DNA of 31,934 bases from an uncultured Acetatifactor sp. (lineage in GTDB: Bacteria; Bacillota; Clostridia; Lachnospirales; Lachnospiraceae). Made by a program: the position numbers and the translations under genes. Shown here one piece after another: positions 24,702-31,934 of the stretch (position 1 is its first letter; each line of letters begins with the position of its first letter). Below the pieces are notes generated by a model. That model worked only from the letters and a program-made list of their open reading frames with translations. It made no database searches and was not told the origin of the DNA. The stretch is taken from positions 1 through 31,934 of the forward strand of contig CAKSAM010000031.1 in NCBI GenBank assembly GCA_934436245.1. The letters run 5' to 3'.

Positions 24702-25301
24702 TTATTTCGGCGATATGCCGGCTTCTTTTAAGTACTTTGTGATATCTTGCAGACATTTTGCCAGATCTGTATTTTGAAATCTCTGACGGATTCCTGCTGC
24801 CGCCAGCTTCTCTTCGGAAAAGTCCGCACTGTCTGCCAGAAATCTGCGACACATCTCCTCGTACTTCGGCTTCTCCTGTCTGAGTTCTCTGTCCAGCGCC
24901 CGCTGTAAGCGCACTCCGTCATCAAGTTCGATATAGACCGGCAGAATGGCTTCCGTGCCGAAATATGCAATCATTTTTTCATAAGCTTCCAGTGTTCCGA
25001 TCATGAGGTAATTCTGTGCTGCCAGATCGATCTGTCCATCATCCACCGTAAAATACCGCCAGATACCGTAGACAGTATTATAGGCTCTGTCCTCAATGAC
25101 CTTTCCCTGTTCCTTCAGTATCTGAAAACCGGTCTCATCTATAAAGAAATATTCCACGCCGTTTTCTTCCCCTGCCCGGATCGGTCTTGTCGTATAAGGC
25201 ACGATGGTCCGAAGATCCATCGTGCCCTCTTTCATCAGTTCTTTAAAAATAGTATCTTTCCCCGAGGAACTTTTCCCCATGAGATATACAATTTTTCCCA
25301 T
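24702..25301 (-). CDS. Guanylate kinase-like nucleotide kinase
   Basis: The 199-residue protein has a guanylate-kinase fold: an N-terminal P-loop GKSSSGKD (9-16), the GMP-binding segment YTTRPIRAGEENGVEYFF (36-53; Arg39, Arg42, Glu45, Tyr51), and Tyr78. Normal GMP kinases have GPSGxGK with a following Gly or Thr, so the loop here (Lys10, Ser13, Asp16) is divergent, and the substrate may not be GMP. It occupies the position of tmk (dTMP kinase) beside YaaR and holB in B. subtilis. The ribosome site is weak. A paralogue of the housekeeping gmk is likely elsewhere in the genome. Confidence 0.78.
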   Translation of the reverse strand: MGKIVYLMGKSSSGKDTIFKELMKEGTMDLRTIVPYTTRPIRAGEENGVEYFFIDETGFQILKEQGKVIEDRAYNTVYGIWRYFTVDDGQIDLAAQNYLMIGTLEAYEKMIAYFGTEAILPVYIELDDGVRLQRALDRELRQEKPKYEEMCRRFLADSADFSEEKLAAAGIRQRFQNTDLAKCLQDITKYLKEAGISPK

Positions 25302-25359
25302 ATCTGCGTTCTCGTTTTCCCGCTCCTGTCTCGGCTGTCTCCTGCCACACAGTACGTTT

Positions 25360-26781
25360 TTATTCTACTTCCACCACGTGGATCATGTCAGTTTTTCCCA
25401 CTATGCCCAAAGGGACTCCTGCAGTAATGACAACTGTGTCACCTGTTTTTACCAATCCGGCCTGTTTTGCCTTGAAAACAGCTTCCTCAAACAATGCATC
25501 TGTGGTCTGCTCCTTCTGGATCATGACAGGATTCACACCCCACAAGAGATTTAACTGACGGTATACCTTTTCATCCAGGGTACAGCCGATGATCTGGCAT
25601 CCGGGCTTATAACGTGCGATCATATTTGCGGTGAATCCGGACATCGTAACAGTGATGATGGCTGCTGCCTTCAGATCGGATGCCACGCTGCAGGTTGCAT
25701 AGGAGATTGCTGTGGTAATATCGGGAGTCTCCTGTCTGTCCTCCTTCACTCGCTGCATTCTGCTGCGGTAATCAATATCCTGCTCCGCTCTCTCTGCGAT
25801 ACGGCTCATAGTCTTAACTGCCTCTACGGGGTACAGACCGGCTGCACTCTCTCCAGACAGCATGATGGCTGTCGTTCCATCATAGATGGCATTGGCAATA
25901 TCCGTTGCCTCAGCTCTGGTAGGACGGGGATTCTTGATCATGGATTCCAGCATCTGGGTTGCAGTGATTACATGCTTGCCCTGTGCCACTGCCATCTTGA
26001 TCATCTTCTTCTGCAGAATAGGTACTTCTTCCAGAGGGATTTCGACACCCATGTCACCACGTGCTACCATGATACCGTCTGCCGCATTAATGATCTCTTC
26101 CAGGTTCTGAATACCCTGCATGTTCTCAATCTTGGCAATGATCTTGATCTTGCTGCCTCTGTCCTCTACGATCTTGCGCACTTCCTGAATATCTTCCTTG
26201 GTTCTGACAAAGGAAGCTGCGATAAAGTCAAATCCGTGCTCTACACCAAACACAATATCTGCCAGATCCACTTCACTGATATACGGCATGGATAGAATTG
26301 CTCCGGGCACATTCACGCCCTTATGGTTGGATACAAAACCACCGTTGATTACTCTGCAGACAATCTCTTCACCTCTGATCTCTTCTACCGTCATCTCGAT
26401 CAGGCCGTCATCAATGAGGATTGTTGTACCGACTTTGATATCGTTTTTCAGATTCTTATAGGAAATCGTAGCTTTCTGGGCGGTTCCCATAATTTCTTCC
26501 GTGGTCAGGATGAACTGCTGACCGGATACCAGCTCTACCTTACCGCCTTCAAAATCACGCAGACGGATCTCGGGTCCCTTGGTATCTAACAGAGTTGCTA
26601 CCGGCAATCCCAGTTCCTTACGTATTTTCAATACTCTATTGTATTTTACCAGCTGCTCCTTATGGCTTCCGTGGGAAAAGTTGAATCGTGCCACATTCAT
26701 TCCGGCAAGCATTAACTCTCTTAATTTCTCCTCACTCTCACTGGCGGGACCGATGGTACAGATGATTTTGGTTTTTCTCAT
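25360..26781 (-). CDS. pyk: Pyruvate kinase
   Basis: The 473-residue enzyme makes pyruvate and ATP from phosphoenolpyruvate and ADP, the last step of glycolysis. Signatures: RFNFSHGS near the N-terminus, IIAKIENMQG with the catalytic Lys, MVARGDMGVEIP (metal and substrate site), and ITATQMLESM. Length fits the form without the extra C-terminal PEP-utiliser domain found in Bacillus. It is inserted between the decarboxylase and the guanylate-kinase-like gene, 28 and 58 bases away. AAAGGA precedes the ATG. Confidence 0.97.
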   Translation of the reverse strand: MRKTKIICTIGPASESEEKLRELMLAGMNVARFNFSHGSHKEQLVKYNRVLKIRKELGLPVATLLDTKGPEIRLRDFEGGKVELVSGQQFILTTEEIMGTAQKATISYKNLKNDIKVGTTILIDDGLIEMTVEEIRGEEIVCRVINGGFVSNHKGVNVPGAILSMPYISEVDLADIVFGVEHGFDFIAASFVRTKEDIQEVRKIVEDRGSKIKIIAKIENMQGIQNLEEIINAADGIMVARGDMGVEIPLEEVPILQKKMIKMAVAQGKHVITATQMLESMIKNPRPTRAEATDIANAIYDGTTAIMLSGESAAGLYPVEAVKTMSRIAERAEQDIDYRSRMQRVKEDRQETPDITTAISYATCSVASDLKAAAIITVTMSGFTANMIARYKPGCQIIGCTLDEKVYRQLNLLWGVNPVMIQKEQTTDALFEEAVFKAKQAGLVKTGDTVVITAGVPLGIVGKTDMIHVVEVE

Positions 26782-26809
26782 ACAAGCTAAATCCTTTCTG
26801 CTGTTAAAA

Positions 26810-28243
26810 TTATTCGTTTTTTACTACGGTAACGCGATACCCGGCATCTTTTGTCACTCCCTGAACATTCAGGTCTTCTTTCAGATATTCCGCAAGCTGT
26901 CTGCAATGTGACTCCTCGATCTGCTCTCCCGGTACCAGCACAGGAATCCCGGGTGGATACAGATTCACGAAATCTCCTGCGATTCTTCCTGCCGCCTGTG
27001 TCAGGGAAATTTCTTCTTTCTCAGCATCCCATGCGTCTGCAAGAGACATACATACCTTCGGCTGCATTTGATAAAGCGATACTTCTCTGATATCTCTATT
27101 GTTTTTCTCCTGCTGTGCCCACCATTTCCCAGCAGTGATATCACGATCAATAGCAAGCAGTGCTTCGGTTATCCTTGTATATGCTTCATCGCTGTCTCCT
27201 ATGGTAAACATTGCAAGACAATGATCCACTGCCGCCATCTCCAACTGTAAATGATACTCTTTTAATAGGATATCATAAATCTGTTGACCCGACAAACCCA
27301 CCTTGGCAGATAATATCACCAGCTTCCCGATATCCTGTCTGGCATCCAATGGAAGGAAACGTAAATTCTTACATTCCGACAATTCTGTCAGCATTCGCAG
27401 ATAATTTACCTGCAAGTGTGCAAAACGATAATCACCTTGCTCCTTTACCTGCTGCAATGCATTGTCAATTCCTGCCATTAATACATAGGATGGGCTGCTG
27501 GACTGATAAATATGCAGAAACCTGCGCAGTCCGTCTCTGTTAACTAATCTTCCGTTCACATGGAGCAGTGCGCTCTGTGTCAGCGCCGGCAAGGTTTTAT
27601 GAACACTGTGAATTACCAGATCCGCACCGCACTGACAACTGTTTTTTGCAAGTCCTTCCGCTAATCCCAAATGTGCACCGTGCGCCTCATCCACAATCAG
27701 GGGAATCCCCTTACTATGTACGATCTTTGCAATTGCCTCTATATCCGCAATCCTGCCTTCATAGGTGGGAGACACCAGAAATACCGCATCCGGAACCGGA
27801 CCGGACTCAAGTGCCGCTGCAATCTGTCCCGGAGTTACCACATCATAAATATCATACTCCTCCATCATTTCCGGATACAGATAAGAAACTGTTAAATTTC
27901 TCAGATATACTGCATGGTAAGCGGATTTATGGGCTCCTCTGGTCATCATAATCCGTCCGCCTTTTGGAACAGCAGCACTGATTGCCGCCAGTATTCCCCC
28001 AGTGCTTCCGTTTATGAGAAAAAAGGTTTCCTCAGCACCATACAGAGCAGACGCCTCCTCCTGCAACTTTTTCAGAATTTCTTCCGGTGCATGAAGATTG
28101 TCAAATCCATCAATCTCAGTAATATCAATATTCATGATTTCCGGCGGCATTTCTCCATAGAGCCGCCTTTTATGCCCCGGCATATGATAGGGATAATAAT
28201 CGGTTTCACTATATTCTTTCAGTTTCCGGTATAGTTCTCCCAC
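26810..28243 (-). CDS. Orn/Lys/Arg decarboxylase-family PLP enzyme (YaaO-like)
   Basis: A fold-type I PLP enzyme of the ornithine/lysine/arginine decarboxylase group. Starting at GTG 28243 it has 477 residues: an N-terminal HMPGHKR motif (20-26), a PLP domain with Asp185 (VDEAHGAHLG) and the Schiff-base Lys216 in HSVHKTLPAL, and a small C-terminal domain. I prefer GTG 28243 because AGGAGAAGG lies six bases upstream. Longer in-frame starts (28297 ATG, 28312 TTG) overlap the HD gene and lack a ribosome site. The exact amine produced cannot be read from sequence; B. subtilis YaaO is comparable in position and length. Confidence 0.85.
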   Translation of the reverse strand: MGELYRKLKEYSETDYYPYHMPGHKRRLYGEMPPEIMNIDITEIDGFDNLHAPEEILKKLQEEASALYGAEETFFLINGSTGGILAAISAAVPKGGRIMMTRGAHKSAYHAVYLRNLTVSYLYPEMMEEYDIYDVVTPGQIAAALESGPVPDAVFLVSPTYEGRIADIEAIAKIVHSKGIPLIVDEAHGAHLGLAEGLAKNSCQCGADLVIHSVHKTLPALTQSALLHVNGRLVNRDGLRRFLHIYQSSSPSYVLMAGIDNALQQVKEQGDYRFAHLQVNYLRMLTELSECKNLRFLPLDARQDIGKLVILSAKVGLSGQQIYDILLKEYHLQLEMAAVDHCLAMFTIGDSDEAYTRITEALLAIDRDITAGKWWAQQEKNNRDIREVSLYQMQPKVCMSLADAWDAEKEEISLTQAAGRIAGDFVNLYPPGIPVLVPGEQIEESHCRQLAEYLKEDLNVQGVTKDAGYRVTVVKNE

Positions 28244-28280
28244 TGAATTCCTTCTCCTGTTTTCCGGGGATTGCTCCCGG

Positions 28281-28838
28281 TTATTTTGCATGCTCATCCC
28301 GGAGTTTTTCAATCATTGCACCATGACCTTTGTGCACATGAAATGTCTCCATAAGAGAACACCATTTATCAGCCATGGTAACGATCCAGGCTTCCCTGCA
28401 CATTGGAACCGCCGAAATTGTTAATGGCCACATATGCTTTTTTATAATGTCTCTCTCTCTTGCGGTAAGAGCGTATTCCTTCTGAGCATTTCTCAATGCC
28501 CGGCCCGGATGATAAAATCCATGCAATTTGTGTGGACTGATATGATCCGGTGAATGCCAGTCATATAAAAAATAGTCATGTAATAGAGCTCCGCGTATCA
28601 AATCTTTTTTTTCACAGGGAATATGTAATTTTTCACTGAGGGCAAGACTATATTTTGCCACATTCATACTGTGATCATTGACAGTCATATTTCCATGCTG
28701 TACATGCGTCTTCGTAGATCTAAAATTTTTAGAACGCAGAATATCCGGGGCTGCTTCCCGGATTTCGTGTCTCAATTGTCTCTCTCTTTCAAATCTCTCT
28801 TTCCACTTCTGCACTCTTTTTGCCGAACGCTGTTTCAT
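28281..28838 (-). CDS. HD-domain phosphohydrolase-like protein
   Basis: This 185-residue protein has a basic N-terminus (about 1-40), then an HD domain with the metal-binding HD pair in GALLHDYFLYDWH (about residues 84-96) and further His residues in HLHGFYHPG-like and KHMWPL segments. HD enzymes cleave phosphate esters of nucleotides or similar compounds. It resembles small clostridial HD proteins whose substrate is unknown. A modest AAGG lies before the ATG. It is 80 bases after the L,D-transpeptidase gene and 37 bases before the decarboxylase. Confidence 0.8.
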   Translation of the reverse strand: MKQRSAKRVQKWKERFERERQLRHEIREAAPDILRSKNFRSTKTHVQHGNMTVNDHSMNVAKYSLALSEKLHIPCEKKDLIRGALLHDYFLYDWHSPDHISPHKLHGFYHPGRALRNAQKEYALTARERDIIKKHMWPLTISAVPMCREAWIVTMADKWCSLMETFHVHKGHGAMIEKLRDEHAK

Positions 28839-28875
28839 TGGATTGCCTTCCTTCTCAATATCCCTTCATCCACAT

Positions 28876-28892
28876 GGTAACTATTCAGAACC
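28876..28892. repeat. Family A repeat arm between ykuD-type gene and HD gene
   Basis: GGTAACTATTCAGAACC matches one end of the palindrome at 22521-22609 over about 15 of 17 bases. The rest of the element is missing or diverged. Confidence 0.55.
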
Positions 28893-28918
28893 GGATCCGC
28901 TCTATAAATAGCTGCCTA

Positions 28919-30511
28919 TTAATAATAGTAACATATTACCGGAAATCCGGTAGACACATATTCATAGATAGCTGCCGCCATATTCAATGGCAGATTGACA
29001 CATCCATGGGATCCCGACGTCAGATAGATCGTACCACCAAAGCTTCTTCTCCAGGTGGCATCATGCATTCCCACATTACCATTAAACGGCATCCAGTAAT
29101 TTACCGGTGTCTGATAATCAGCTCCACGTAATACAGCATTTTTTGTCTTGTAGGTAAGCCCGAATACACCAGGAGGCGTGATACAGCCTGCTTTGCTCAT
29201 ATTACCGGATACAAAATCTGTCTCCAATACAATATTTCCATCCTTAAACAAATACAAATGCTGATTCGTCAGATCAATCTCTACATAAGAATTACCGATA
29301 TCATTGCTTCCCTTTTGTGCTCCTTTGCTGCTATATATGGGCTCTTTAGATATCGTTTCACCGCTTTTTATGTTCGCTACCAGTTCTGCTGTTTCCTCCG
29401 TACGGTCAGTTTTCCAACCATACGCACCGCTGGGTAAGGTAAGCTCGATTCCCTGAACCGTGGTAAATTTTCTCTTCTTACCATAGGTATCGTATTCCTT
29501 TGCCTGCTCTGCTACAAATTCTTCAATGGCCTCTTCATCCAGCTTCGGCTCTTTATCATCTGTCAGAATCCATTCATGAATAGTCTCTCCATCTACAATT
29601 ACTTTATTGCCATTCCAGTCATAGGTAATCTGTGCGCTGACCCATTGATTCATGGTATCACAGGATTTTACCAGAACTGTATCCTCCGCCGTTACTTTTG
29701 CAGTCTCATAGCAGCCCTGCTCCACCAGATCTACCGAAGTAGCTCCCCCCATAATCGCTGCGGATACCACATCCTCTACCTGGTTCATATCCAGTGTCGT
29801 TCCCAGTGTCTCCGGAACGATCTCATAACTCTTCGTTTTTTCGGAATAAGCACTGATATAGGCATCTTCCGGGTGAATCATATTTTTCTTCTGCAGCGCC
29901 GGCATCTGTTCCAGCTGTTCCTGCAATTTATCTGCATCGTAGGCTACTCCCTGGACCACATCATAATTCTGTGTGCTCCACAGCATCTCGATCCACAGGA
30001 ATTCATTCTGTATGTTCAAAAGCTCCTGTGCTGCTCCCTGCGTGTCCACCCAGTTCATTCCGATCTCCGGTGCTGTCACCGTTCCAATCTCTTCCTGTGC
30101 GCCATTCTCATCTCTTCCGAATATCTGCAGGCTGTACTGCTGCGACTGGCTGTCCATGATCGCTGCCACTTCGGCTGCCGTCAGATTACTGCAATCCATA
30201 TTATTTACTGATGTCTGATACAGAAAATGAGAGTGATAGTAAAAAGCTCCAACTCCGTAAGCTATCAGGAGTACTACTAAGATTCCAAGTCCGATCCAGA
30301 GGCCTTTCTTATTTTTTTTCAGTTTGACTTTGGTTTCTTCTTTGGTTTCTTCTTTGGTTTCTTCCTTGGCTTCTTCCTTGGCTTCTTCCTTTACTTCCAA
30401 TTTAGTTTCTTCTTTTGTCGTTTCTTTTGTTTCTTCCTTCGTCGCTTCTTTTATTTCCTCTTTATTTTCCTTCTTTGTTTCTTCGGTTACATTTTTGTTT
30501 TCGTTTTCCAT
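28919..30511 (-). CDS. L,D-transpeptidase with charged N-terminal tail (YkuD domain)
   Basis: The 530-residue protein has a cytoplasmic N-terminal tail of about 65 residues made of KEETKE/KEEAKE-like repeats. A single membrane helix (about 70-92) follows, then a peptidoglycan-binding region of the PG_binding_4 type (about 100-300) and a C-terminal YkuD catalytic domain. The catalytic motif is complete: His483 (GMHDATW) and Ser501-His502-Gly503-Cys504 (SHGCVNLP). Such enzymes make 3-3 cross-links in peptidoglycan or modify the wall. The tail is unusually repetitive; its role is unknown. It has an extended -10 promoter upstream. The ribosome site is distant (GAGGGAG about 15 bases from the ATG). 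Confidence 0.93.
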   Translation of the reverse strand: MENENKNVTEETKKENKEEIKEATKEETKETTKEETKLEVKEEAKEEAKEETKEETKEETKVKLKKNKKGLWIGLGILVVLLIAYGVGAFYYHSHFLYQTSVNNMDCSNLTAAEVAAIMDSQSQQYSLQIFGRDENGAQEEIGTVTAPEIGMNWVDTQGAAQELLNIQNEFLWIEMLWSTQNYDVVQGVAYDADKLQEQLEQMPALQKKNMIHPEDAYISAYSEKTKSYEIVPETLGTTLDMNQVEDVVSAAIMGGATSVDLVEQGCYETAKVTAEDTVLVKSCDTMNQWVSAQITYDWNGNKVIVDGETIHEWILTDDKEPKLDEEAIEEFVAEQAKEYDTYGKKRKFTTVQGIELTLPSGAYGWKTDRTEETAELVANIKSGETISKEPIYSSKGAQKGSNDIGNSYVEIDLTNQHLYLFKDGNIVLETDFVSGNMSKAGCITPPGVFGLTYKTKNAVLRGADYQTPVNYWMPFNGNVGMHDATWRRSFGGTIYLTSGSHGCVNLPLNMAAAIYEYVSTGFPVICYYY

Positions 30512-30552
30512 TTTATCTTACGTTTCTCCCTCATATTATTCCTATTGCGCTC

Positions 30553-30561
30553 ATTATAGCA
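30553..30561 (-). promoter_or_regulatory. Extended -10 promoter of the L,D-transpeptidase gene
   Basis: On the minus strand the sequence TGCTATAAT is an extended -10 element with a perfect TATAAT. No good -35 is present; the region 17 bases upstream lies in the T tract of the azlD terminator. Confidence 0.65.
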
Positions 30562-30572
30562 TTTAATTTTAT

Positions 30573-30615
30573 AAAAAAATAGTGTGAAAAAGGCGAAAAA
30601 TTGCCCTTTCACACT
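30573..30615 (-). terminator. Terminator after azlD
   Basis: On the minus strand AGTGTGAAAGGGC pairs with GCCTTTTTCACACT around an AT-rich loop, followed by ATTTTTTTA. It ends azlCD transcription directly before the ykuD-type promoter. Confidence 0.85.
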
Positions 30616-30618
30616 GAT

Positions 30619-30939
30619 TTAGAATACTACTTGCACTAATATCATGTATAGTATCGTTCCGGCAGCTATACTCAGCAAAGTATTCCGCTTCCAGATATGA
30701 AGTCCGGCAACCACTGCCACAGACAGCAACTCCGAAATTCCATGATTTCCGGTAAACAGGTCAACGCCCTTCACACAGTATACAACGAGAATTACCATAA
30801 GCGCCGGTGGGAGCACTTTTCCCAGGTAGGTCACGGTCGCCGGAACTTCTCTCTTCCCTCCGAACAGTACGAAGGGAATTGCCCTTATAAATAAAGTAAC
30901 AATTGCTGCAACTGCTATGATTCCGATGGAATGTAACAT
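30619..30939 (-). CDS. azlD: AzlD-family branched-chain amino acid transport protein
   Basis: The 106-residue protein has about four hydrophobic segments and belongs to the AzlD family. AzlD pairs with AzlC to export branched-chain amino acids or analogues. Motifs such as RAIPFVLFGG and YLGKVLPPALMVILVVYC are typical. It overlaps azlC by 25 bases, implying coupled translation, and GGAG lies about ten bases before the ATG. Confidence 0.9.
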   Translation of the reverse strand: MLHSIGIIAVAAIVTLFIRAIPFVLFGGKREVPATVTYLGKVLPPALMVILVVYCVKGVDLFTGNHGISELLSVAVVAGLHIWKRNTLLSIAAGTILYMILVQVVF

Positions 30940-31643
30940 TTTTTCTTAACTCCTAATAAAATAATCGCTGTAATCGTCAGTGCCGGCAGTAAAAAGGCAT
31001 CCGCTCCCAGCAGAATCAGGCATAGCACTCCGACTACACCTCCGATGATCGCAGGCTTATGTTCTTTCGTATCCAGCCACTGATTGACTACGATAACTGT
31101 AAATAACGCTGTCATGGAAAAATCAATTCCCATGGTATTGATCGGCAGCACACTTCCTGCCACCGCTCCCACACAGCTTCCCAGGAGCCAGTAACAATGA
31201 TCCAACAGAGATATGTAAAAGCTGACTCGCTCTTCACGCATTCCCTCCGGAACTTTCAGATCACATAATAAAGAAAATGTCTCATCGGTAAGTGAGAAGA
31301 TCATGTACGGGTAAGTTGCACCCATTTTTTGGAATTTCTCTACAAAAGAAAGCCCGTAAAACATATGTCTACCGTTAACAAACAGTGTCATGATCAATGT
31401 ATACCACAGGCTTGCTCCGGCTGTAAGCAACGTAACCAGGACAAATTGCATGCTTCCCGCATATACACACAGGCTGATAAAAAAGGTCCACCAGAATCCA
31501 TATCCGGCATCATTTAGCATTAATCCAAAAGCAAATCCCAGGAAAAGATATCCCAACATCACCGGAACGGACTGCACAATTGCATAACGTAATTCTTTTA
31601 TCTTGTTTTCCATTGATAAATCCAGTCTCTTTCGCAATTTCAT
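30915..31643 (-). CDS. azlC: AzlC-family branched-chain amino acid exporter
   Basis: This 242-residue membrane protein has the AzlC family signatures: VPVMLGYLFLGFAFGLM, YAGSMQFV and GRHMFYGLSF. With AzlD it forms a branched-chain amino acid exporter. I keep the ATG at 31643, though the ribosome site is weak (GAGAA) and an ATG at 31613 (MENKIKEL) also leaves the whole domain. A sigma-A promoter with an overlapping palindrome lies upstream. Confidence 0.92.
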   Translation of the reverse strand: MKLRKRLDLSMENKIKELRYAIVQSVPVMLGYLFLGFAFGLMLNDAGYGFWWTFFISLCVYAGSMQFVLVTLLTAGASLWYTLIMTLFVNGRHMFYGLSFVEKFQKMGATYPYMIFSLTDETFSLLCDLKVPEGMREERVSFYISLLDHCYWLLGSCVGAVAGSVLPINTMGIDFSMTALFTVIVVNQWLDTKEHKPAIIGGVVGVLCLILLGADAFLLPALTITAIILLGVKKKCYIPSES

Positions 31644-31658
31644 TGTTCTCGACGAATT

Positions 31659-31695
31659 ATTTTAGCATACCATGATTCGTCAGACAATAGTCTGA
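31659..31695 (-). promoter_or_regulatory. azlCD promoter with overlapping palindrome
   Basis: On the minus strand TTGTCT (31682-31687) and TAAAAT (31659-31664) are 17 bases apart, with a TG one base before the -10. The perfect palindrome TCAGAC-AATA-GTCTGA (31680-31695) covers the -35, a natural place for a repressor. No regulator gene lies next to azlCD. Confidence 0.55.
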
Positions 31696-31723
31696 TATAG
31701 GTTCTATTTTTGTAATGGGCATT

Positions 31724-31758
31724 AAAAAAGATCAATATACATACAGTATATTGATCTT
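31724..31758 (-). terminator. Terminator after tRNA-Lys
   Basis: On the minus strand AAGATCAATATA and TATATTGATCTT form a 12-bp perfect stem with an intervening loop, followed by a T run. It ends the tRNA transcript. Confidence 0.88.
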
Positions 31759-31764
31759 ACGCAA

Positions 31765-31838
31765 TGAGACACGGGGGATTCGAACCCCCGACAACTTGAT
31801 TAAAAGTCAAGTGCTCTACCGACTGAGCTAGTATCCCA
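31765..31838 (-). tRNA. tRNA-Lys (anticodon TTT)
   Basis: On the minus strand the cloverleaf begins TGGGATACTAGCTCAGTCGG. The D-arm, the anticodon loop CTTTTAA (TTT, reading Lys AAA/AAG) and GGTTCGAATCC of the T-arm are all visible. The acceptor stem has two wobble pairs. The CCA end is not encoded. It is 24 bases from tRNA-Phe, so both belong to one tRNA transcript. Confidence 0.95.
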
Positions 31839-31862
31839 TAAATTATTTTTGAATATTACAAA

Positions 31863-31934
<72 letters not shown>

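Noticed and set aside
28244..28312. N-terminal extension of the decarboxylase from 28312
   Set aside because: It overlaps the HD gene, uses a TTG start without a ribosome site, and lacks similarity to the family's start; a GTG with AGGAGAAGG lies downstream.

Overview
The window looks like chromosome of a spore-forming, Gram-positive Firmicute of the class Clostridia, most likely a gut Lachnospiraceae. The evidence is a T-box leader before pheS, strong AGGAGG-type ribosome sites, spmA/spmB and spore-coat genes, the RicT/YaaR/HolB housekeeping block, and a tiny Cys-rich DUF6472 protein that I know mainly from Lachnospiraceae. Genus cannot be fixed from sequence alone.

Layout. 1-3780, minus strand: an L-arabinose/L-ribulose catabolic operon, araR regulator > FGGY sugar kinase > araD epimerase; no isomerase (araA) is inside the window. 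3781-11883, plus strand: a DUF885 putative metallopeptidase, a TetR regulator, an MMPL/RND-type membrane transporter, a secreted Leu-x-x-Gly heptad-repeat protein and an AEC-type transporter. TetR, MMPL and the heptad protein read as one module. 11884-15153, minus strand: spmB/spmA, two small spore-coat genes behind a possible sigma-G promoter, and lrgA/lrgB. 15154-28838, minus strand: a cluster resembling the Bacillus subtilis yaaO-tmk-yaaQ-yaaR-holB-yaaT-yabA-yabB-yazA-yabC region. Here it reads HD hydrolase > Orn/Lys/Arg decarboxylase > pyruvate kinase > guanylate-kinase-like protein > YaaR > HolB > [T-box-pheS-pheT] > RicT > TrmN6-like methyltransferase > RsmI > DUF6472. So pyk and pheST sit inside the block, and a guanylate-kinase-like gene occupies the place of tmk. 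28919-31934, minus strand: an L,D-transpeptidase with a charged cytoplasmic tail, azlC/azlD, tRNA-Lys and tRNA-Phe, the last cut by one base at the window edge.

The least ordinary material is between genes. At least two families of short palindromic repeats are scattered through the window, and their ends coincide with or supply stop codons: araD, araR, spmB, the AEC gene and lrgB. One perfect 16-bp-arm copy lies between the T-box terminator and pheS. Several junctions pack a terminator and the next gene's promoter into the same bases. The best functional candidate for something little described is the TetR-MMPL-heptad-repeat module. All annotations come from reading the sequence; no database search was run.
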